Origin: Pisaster brevispinus
Lineage: Eukaryota > Echinodermata > Asteroidea > Forcipulatida > Asteriidae
Length of the DNA stretch: 64,000 nt
Direction of reading: 5' to 3'
NCBI GenBank assembly: GCA_023634235.1
Contig: JAMKCF010000015.1
Location: 14,480,087-14,544,086, forward strand
Shown: one piece after another, positions 54,101 through 63,100 of the stretch
How positions within the stretch are numbered: the stretch's first letter is position 1
How the letters are laid out: the number at the start of each line of letters is the position of its first letter
Position numbers and translations under genes: made by a program
Notes under the pieces: model-generated
What the model saw: the letters and a program-made list of their open reading frames with translations, nothing else
Database searches by the model: none
What the model was told of the DNA's origin: nothing

Positions 54101-57100
54101 AACTACAAATGGTGTAGGCTCTAATGGACATATCACAATTTTCCAGATTTTTCCAATGGCATAATAATCGGAAAACAGACTAGAATATCATGTCTGCCCC
54201 TTACTGTTGGTAATTTTGGACGGTGTTAGCCTGTGTGGAGACGAACAAGAGAGGGCAGTGTTACCCGCGCAATTTCCCTTTTGGACTGAAAACCATCTTA
54301 TAAGGGTTCATCCATTGTTTTAAAGAATTTGGCATGTTTTGCAATGCGGACAGGCAGTTCAAACAAGTACATAAAAACAATGATTGTTTGCATATCGCCA
54401 CTCCCCCCCCCCCCCCCCCCCCCACTGTTCATAATAGACCTTTATCATGGTGCGGCCATCTTGATTTTCTCCTATTCAGCTCAATGTAACCAAACCGAGG
54501 CTGGAAGGAAAAATAATCTGGTACCTTTTTTGGTCTATATGTAAGAAGTTTAGAGAGATGGAGGATGTGTTTAGTGGAACAAAACAGGGTCAGTGAAAGT
54601 ATGCTAAAGAAAAGAGCTTTCTGAATAGGTGTGAAAAACACTAAGTAGAAAGTCTCTAAGAGCACTGTACACAAAAACAAAATAATCTGACAAATACTTC
54701 TTAAAATGTTTACACCAATGGTAACACGGTTATCTATGCAAAATAGTAACTGAGGGTCAGGATATACACACAAAAAGAGTACACTAACACTGGTGATGTT
54801 TCGTTTTGTTGGTTTGTCCACAATCATTCACAAGAAGAATAAACGTATAATCGGAGCTCACGGTTGTCGTGACTTACGTACCTCCTGCTTCGGAGGGTAC
54901 TTGGGCCGCGATTGGTGTTGCAAAAGCGTTTCCACGATTTTATAATGGCCCTGCTGTGTGGCGACCTCGAGCGGAACAAATCCGCCCTGGGGGGGTGGGG
55001 AAAGGGGAGGTCGAAGGGGTAGGTTACGGTTAATGGTGCAGAAGAGCCAGGGAGGAGGAAGGGGTAAGGGGTGGGGGGTGGGGGGTGGGGGGTTATGCAA
55101 CGCCAAATTTTTTACAAAGTCAAGGCATTTTGTTTGTTTGTTCCCAAAGCATGCGTGTATAAGAGAAAGACAAGACATTAAAAGAGTGAAAGGGGGAAGG
55201 TATAAACAAATGCAGGTCCAAAAACCACAATCAGACAATACTCCCGAGTTGATGAAAACTTGTGCAGTTCGGAAATTGCAAATTATATTTCGGTTTACAA
55301 AATCAAATGTGGCACATTTTCATTTTCACTCGTCTCCTCAATTGACCCCCGTCGTTTATTAATCAACCTTTTAGAACGACAGGACAAGTTCTTTTCAGAG
55401 TTTATCACAGACAACCGGCTCAGAGAGAATGTGGTAATTGTCTAGTAATGTTGGCTTCAAATTCATCAAAATAGGATTTTTATTCAATTGATCCGATAGT
55501 GAGACATCTTATCACTTCAACAAATGGCATTCCTTTTTCTAATATCACTTTGCTCCTGGAGGCAGGATGACAGCCCAGGTAATTTGTCTTTAAGTATTAT
55601 TTTTGTAACGGAGGATGGGTAGTTAAAACCTGGACCAACTGTTTCCTGTTTGCTTTCTCGTTCTCAAAACCTGTGAGACTGGCACAGTTAATTCCGATCT
55701 ATTGGGTGTGTTATTGTTCAAACTAGAGGATCGGAATCATCGAAATCATCGAAATCATTAATATTAATTTGTATCAAATAATATAAAGTTTGTTGACCCA
55801 AAGAATGATTTCAGTTTCTTTAAAAAAAAAAAAAAATTCAGGCATTGAAAGCTTGTTGAAACAAATCAATTTTCAATCTAAAATTAAATTCACAGCAATC
55901 TTTACCTCAAGTAGGAGGCCAAAAGGGAAACTGAATGGTTAGATTTTAAAACAATTTGGGGTTGAACAAAGAAAATTGTCAAGAGCGGGACTCGAACCTG
56001 CGACCTCCGGATTAACAGGCCGATGCTCAAACAACTGAGCTATCCAGCCCTACATTATGTTGGCAGTCTCCCTATTTTGTCAATATCTTTGTTCGGTGGC
56101 GCCAGTCTGAGGCCAATTTTTGCTTTCTGAACTGTATACCCAATCTCCAAATAAACAGACAAAGATTGGTGTCTGTCCAAAATTTCAAACTTAAAATGAT
56201 GACAGCTGCTACCTGGCTACTGTCTTGACCGGGTCTCAAACAACTTTTTAGGAGTCCCTGAACTTGCCAACTGATATGAGATTGGATCCAAGTCAAAAAG
56301 GGTTAGAATTCTTTTTGGGGAGTTTTTGTTGGGGAGGTAGGGGAGGGGGGTGTTAGGATGTTCTTACCTCTGTCGCCAGGTTCTGGTTGGCGTTGTTGGT
56401 CAGTAGATATTTCACGACCTCTTCGTGGTTCTCCTGGGCGGCCATGTACAGCGGAGTGAAGCCGCTCTGAGGTGAGGAGAAAATTGAGGTTTTTTTAATG
56501 AGAAACAGTCACTGCGAATGTACAGCTGTGATGTCAAAACTTGCTTTGCATTCTTGAACTTTTTAATCCTCGTCCAATTCTGTTCACTTTACTAGAGAGA
56601 GGATTCCTGATTTGGTCAAGGTGTAAAGGAAGTAAAAGTTGCAGTCTCTCCTCTCCAAAACACAAACGAGAACACTAGACGTATCCAAAGAAGAAATCTG
56701 AATAGCTTTTAAAAAACAAACAGCAAAAACAGCACACCGCATCCCAAACACTGCACAAACAAAACAAGACAATGAAAAAGGTAGATAAAAAAACCAAAAA
56801 ACCAAAACAACACTTTGACCTTCAGATTTCCGTAGTTTTTAAAATCTTACCACAGGTTTCCGTATTTAGTCCCCCCTCACACTTAAATGATTAAATACTG
56901 TTTGAAAATGTATTATTTCTCCCCAATCTGTCCGTATATTACTTTTGAAGTATTTCATGAGCTTGGGGAGCTTTCCCCGCTTGACAATAAAATCAATAAT
57001 AACCTGCTCATTTCGTTATCAGTTTATAATCTCCCATTAATAAAATATTAACTTGCCGTCTTAGTATTCTTCCCAAGTTAAAGTTAGTTGACGCTAACCA

Positions 57101-60100
57101 AAACATTAGTGACCATCAAGTTAAACTACCACTTTTTAAATCCCCCGTACCATCTGACCATTTGTGTTCTAAAATTTTCCCCATAATCTCTTTCAAGATT
57201 AGAAGCCTTTTACGGCCCTTCCATAGCAAAACAGCCTAACTCGAAAAACAACATTTTGAGAAAAGCAATCAGAGAGATATGCTGTTTTGCCATAAAAACG
57301 GAACAAAAGTGTAACAAGAAGCTGAGATAGGAGATGTTGTATTTAAAACTATACATAGTATGTCTTTAAAACTAAGGAAAAAGCACCCTCAGTTTACCCA
57401 GAAATGATCCGATATAACATTTTTTAAAAACATTTTAAAGTTGAGCAGTTTTGCCATGGAAGGGTCGTTTAGTCAAAGTAACGGGAGACATTGGTACCCT
57501 AGGTGGCAGCAGACTTACCAGGTAAATTTCCATTGTTTACGTCGTTCTGAGTATGCTCAGATTTCTCGAGAACAATGGATATTTGGTAAGTCTGCTGCCA
57601 CCTAGTGTCCCTAAAGGTCTCCCATTGTTTTTATACTCTCAGAAAAAATAAAATAAAAATAAAACAGAGCTGCTAAAATATAGGATTCGAACTGCCTCTA
57701 CAAAATGTAGCTACCAGGCAATTTTGGGGATCTAGCGATAAGACATCTGCTCTAGAATGGCAAAGGTCGTGGGTTCGAATTCCACCCGCATAATTTGCCT
57801 TTGGAATTTTTTGTTTCACAGGACTCTGGAAAGTAGAGTAGAGTTACACAGTGCTTTCCACACATCAATGAATGGGTATGAGCAAAGTCTTTTTTTTAAA
57901 ATCACGTCAGGCAGCATTTTTTTTGTTTTTTGATTGAAATATTTTCGTGAGCAGATTTGAGTGAAAGACGAAGTGAAAGAATTCTAACTACAGATGGTTG
58001 CACTGGTACCGGTAGAATTACCTCTAATGCATTATGAACATGTCTTGTGAAAACATCACTGCTGTCAGAACGCGGTGTTTTCACGCCTGGAATTTCATCG
58101 TTGCGAGGGCAAGGCCATTTTCATTTTGAAAAAGGGGCACTTCCGTTTGAAAGGGGCACCAAGACCAGGGGGCATGGCCTCTGTGGCCACCATGTAATTC
58201 CAGGCCAGGGCTCATTTTCACACAGCTGCTTAAGCACAAAAAGTAGCTTAAAGCATAACAAGATTACGCTCAACAGAATAAGGTAACCGGCCTAAATACC
58301 ATTTCCCATGTACCATTTGTGACTGGTACCCTACTCATTTTTGCTTAGCAGGAAATTGTTATGCAATATTCTTTGCTTAAGCAGCTCTCTGAAAGTGGTC
58401 CCTGGGCACAGTTTCATACAGCTGCTTCAGCACAAAAAGAAGCTAAGCACAACAAAGTCATGCTTACCCGAATAAGGTTACCAGCCAAACTACCATGTCA
58501 AATGTACAATTTGTGAGTGGTATCCTGCTTATTTTTGCTTAGCAGGAAATTGTCAAGCAGTATTCTCTGCTTAAGCAGCTCTATGAAACTGGCCCATGGT
58601 CTTCATACGTCTTTGCTCAGATCATCTTCGAGTGCAGAAGAGCAATTTATTCTAAACTAGTTTCTACATGTTAACGCTGCAGTCCTTCACGAAGCCATAG
58701 CAGTGATTTCGTTGACCAAAATTAGTAAATTACCCACTATTTTAGTAACTCACGATTCTACACCTCTAAGCTAGTCAGAAGTTACATTGTTCAACTAACC
58801 ATCTCAAGCTACCATCGTTAAACTGAGCTCCCCAAACCCCCAAAATGGACTTTGTCCAAGTCTAACCACGGCACTCGTGCTAGATGTGCAGTCATTTTTA
58901 ACCCGCGTGAAGTCAAATTGGATGTCAAACTTTGCCCAAGTCAAGACAAATCACATCATGAAGTATTTTTGTCCATACTTAGTCAAATTATAGAGATTTT
59001 AAGTCAGGTCAAATTTGTCCAGGGTGACAATACTCAATGGTAGGGTCATATTTTGGTAATGACCCCTGGGGTAAATTCTGCAAAATTATTTTGTCTGAAT
59101 TGCCCCCGTTGATTACAAATCAATAAAAACATTTGAATCTGAGAAACGATTCATGCATGAATCGCTTCTCAGATTTCTGAGGGTTGGTGTCCGTTCACGC
59201 ATGCTGCAGCCAGAGATGCGGTTGGTACTGCTGTCACCTCGCTTAACGTTGATGAATTCAACCTGAAAATACCATGATTTTTTCCCCTGCTTTCTCAACA
59301 AGTAGGCAGCGTAATCAACTGTAAGTTTCACAGGTGCATTTTATTGTATCTTTCTTGATAATGTTGCCAATAAATCAGAATTTCGTTGAAAAAAAAACCC
59401 CAAACGATAATCCTACATTTAACATGTCTGATTGTGTTTTGCCTTTAGTCAGTAAAAAGCAAGTCAAAGGTCAAATTTGTCCGAGGAATGTCAAAGGTCA
59501 TTATTTATCCAGAATCATACCTAAGTAATACATGCAAATTTACTGCTGTAGACTATAAGTTAATCTTCATTTACCAGTTGATGTGATAGTTTTAGCATAT
59601 TTTCTCATTAATATTCAAATTAATCCCAGATGCTACTTAACTAAACCACCTCAGCACCGCTAAGTTTTGTCACTTTATAAGGCAAAAAGTACAACTTGGC
59701 AATGATGTGAAAAAGCTTGTGATGGGCTGCTTTATGGTGGGTGCAAATGAAACAGAGGCTCTGATTGGTTGTCGGCTGATGAGGGGCTCGACCAATCCGC
59801 TTGGCTTACCTGTACACCTGGCTGCTTTTGTTTGTCGTTACGAATCTAAGAGTGTCAAAATCAAGGGGGTTTTCGGTTTCCAATTTAGAGACTCTCACAG
59901 ATGATAGGTGGCAGCAGACATATCGGGTAATAGACAACTCCGCAAATACTACAAACAGATACGTTAGCCGAGGAATGCTGGTCAAATGAGCGACCAAACT
60001 TTGATACTAACCAGACCCCCATGCACCTCACTCCACAGCTAACGGCCACTTTCCAAGTATTTGCGAAATTATCTACTCCACAGACACCTTGGAAATGACA

Positions 60101-63100
60101 TCACAAGTTCAAACAGTCACCTCACTGAGGTCAAACGAAGCAGGCCTGGGGTCAATTTCACAAAGATAGTCCTAACTTAGAACTAGTCCTAGGAGTTATT
60201 AAAAACTTAAGGCTAGTCCTAAGTTAGGACGAGTAACTCGTCCTAACTCGAGATAAGACTAGTCTTAACTCTTTGTGAAATCCACCCCTGGACTCTCATC
60301 CTTAAGAGGGCAAGGCCATTTTCATTTTGCAAAGGTCCCTTCCATTGGAAAATCTTCAAGTCTGTTGGAGACTTTTGAAGGGGCACCAAGGCCAGGGCAG
60401 CGGAGGCCATGGCCTCTGCGAAATCGGGCCTGAGGAAGACCACTCATAGGCTGAGAGTTGTTCGCAGTGCGTACACGTGTGCGTATTTCCATTGTTTGGC
60501 CTCAGCGATGATGGTCTGTGGAAGAGGTCCATTGTTCTCAGAAATGTACACATGCTCAGAACTTTCTCCACCATGGAAAATTACCCGTGATATCTGCTGC
60601 CACCATGCATCCCAGAGTTTCTCACTGTGATAGGTCTCAATAAACAGCTGTTCAAATAATCTATACATATTTAATATCTTGTCTAAGCCATTTCCATTCG
60701 CAGTTCATCCAATCCTTGACGTTTTGCCATTTGCCATGAAACGTTCCTTGTCCAAAGCAGATGAAAGTTGTAAAATAATGACAACATAATGTAGACAAAT
60801 TTGTATAAAAAATATGAAGAAATGATCTGGAGATTGTCTAAATTATTGTTGCTGTATGAATAGCTACACGAACAGAGTACATGCAAATTTTAACTCTCCA
60901 ATGTTTTGCATGCTTTAGCAGAGTATCCCTTCCCTTTCCCAAAGCCCCGCCCCCCTTTTCATAGTAACGTTGCATTCAAGAAATACCTGTCTATTGCCTA
61001 GAGTAGCATATAAGAATAACCAGGCAAAAAGTAACATGATGTTAACAGTACCAGGCTGGTTTCCTACTTTCATCTTGCCATCAAACGAGTTGTCTATGGA
61101 TTCAGTTTGAGGTGACAACTTCTAGTGCTATTTATTCTACTGCCGCGAAGTAGATTTCGGAAATCAGGAATTCTGAAAGAACTGTCCTGCTTAGTAAGTA
61201 CTACCTGGGGAGGTAGGGAATTGACGGGGACTACTACTTTCACGTAGTGGATCGAGGGGACTTTTCGTTATTAACTTCACTGCCGCGGAGTGAGTTCTTA
61301 ATTGGTCTCAATGTTTTGACCAGGCTGCTCTAGTCATCGACAGGAGACTGAAGAGTGTTTGGGATTCTGGTCTCTTTATAGGGATTCAGAGGTTTCAGTG
61401 TACAGCCAGCACTGCTCTGATTGGTTCTTCAGATTTGACTTCATAGCTTTAAGACATTAGGCCCCCCCGACATGAAGAAAAACATGGAATACGAATGAAG
61501 AAAGGGCTCATACCTGAGACTGAACGTTGACGTTGGCACCATGGTCCACAAGGGCTTTCACGATTGGCTGTTGGCCGGCCAATGAGGCGATGTGCAGGGC
61601 GGTGTTCCCTTTCTGTAATGAAGAAAACGTAATTGGAAACAAAACGATAAGTCACTGTAATGCCACTTGTCAGAAGTGTAACTTGTCCAAAGTAGATGAA
61701 GGTAGTCTTGTGGTGTGTTGTGGTTGAACGGTTAAGAGCACCAGACTCTAGTGTCGGTTCAAGTCCCTTGAGCAAGATACTTTACTATAACTGCTTTGTC
61801 CTTCGGATGGGACATTAAGCCCTAGGTCCCATGTACTAAGATTGGTAGTGCATGTAGAAGAACCCAGACCACCTATCAAGGGAGAAAAAGGGGGTGAACC
61901 TCTGTGTTTCTGGTTCACAGAGCAAGCACCCACCTTCACACCTAAAAACCTAAAGACTCTTCTAATTAAAGGATTGGTTTCCCAATTCTATCAAAACTGA
62001 GCCCAAATTTGGGCTGGATTTTGCAAGATACATATTTACAGTTGTGATTGGTAACGCCCCATATTTTTAACAAAGGCTGTTTCAGAAATGATTTCGAAGG
62101 TACATGTACACAATGCATCATATCATGTACATGTATTTCTGTAATTTCAAAAGGCAATTTAGAAATAAGGAGACAAAATTGTTTTCCTGTATGGCATCTC
62201 TCCTCAACTAAGACACATCCAGACTAACCACCAAACCCATACCAATGCATTATGCGCCAGCCATTTGACATTTCGATAACACGATCTTCATCAAGTTGAG
62301 TCTAAGTACCACAAATCTATCCAAATAATTTTGTCGGCGGAACGAAGGTCCACGTGGCTGCGGCTTTCTTCTCGAAGGATGTTGTCCATAAATCACGATG
62401 AATGATTAAATAAACGAGATAAACGGAGAGTCCAGACTTTTCACAGTGGCTTTGTGCGGATGTCTAATAAAGAAAGAGGTTGTTTTGAACCTCAACCTAG
62501 ACAACTCAATACTGAGGGGTAGTCGGTTTATTATTACCCCCGGTCGAACTACTGATGGCAGCGACACCATCTTGGGCCCCCGAGGAGTGTAGCGAGGGTT
62601 TAGGCCGAGATAGTGCACGCTTAGCTAATCAAACACGACCACCTCTATAACCCTCTACGGAATCCGACTGAATGAACTGACCCGGGAGGGGGAGCAGCAA
62701 TTATTGAAATTGCGTCTGGGTTTGGGGACTCGTGATCTGAACACCCTGTCTGGTGGCGGGCTGGGAAAGAAAAAAAAAGTTCGCCGTCTTGAAAGAGCTG
62801 AATGCGGGATTGCTTTCAGCAACTACCTTGTACATTCTGTTTTGGTTTTCGGTTTCTTCAATGGAACAAACTGTTTTGAGGTTTTGTGATCCATAGAATC
62901 TAAGAGCCTCAGCTATGTTGTTTTTCTTCTTTTTGACGTAAACGTAAACAGTTGTGTTTGTTTGCCACAGAATCTGTTGGGTCTTGAAATAATTACTGCA
63001 TCTCTTTCGTATTCTAACTTTGAAGAAACCAAATCTTTGGGGGGGGTGGATGAGGCTGTAGTTTATCAAGATTTCGATGTCTTTCATATGAACAGGGTTT

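Larger units (their letters stand above)
49967..54881 (-). other. Large intron (extra exon to exon 5)
   Basis: 4.9 kb, AT-rich. Contains the dispersed element at 51085-51300, an (AC)n run at 53534-53551 and a 21-base C run at 54403-54423. From 51.3 to 53.4 kb nothing recognisable is seen. Confidence 0.7.
56467..61513 (-). other. Large intron (exon 2 to 3)
   Basis: 5.0 kb with at least seven short mobile elements: an inverted-repeat element at 57483, a tRNA-like fold-back at 57661, AGGCCTGG (58083, 60293), CTTAAG (58206, 58403) and CACAAAG (60148) families, and the fold-back copy at 59035. No exon candidates. Confidence 0.75.
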
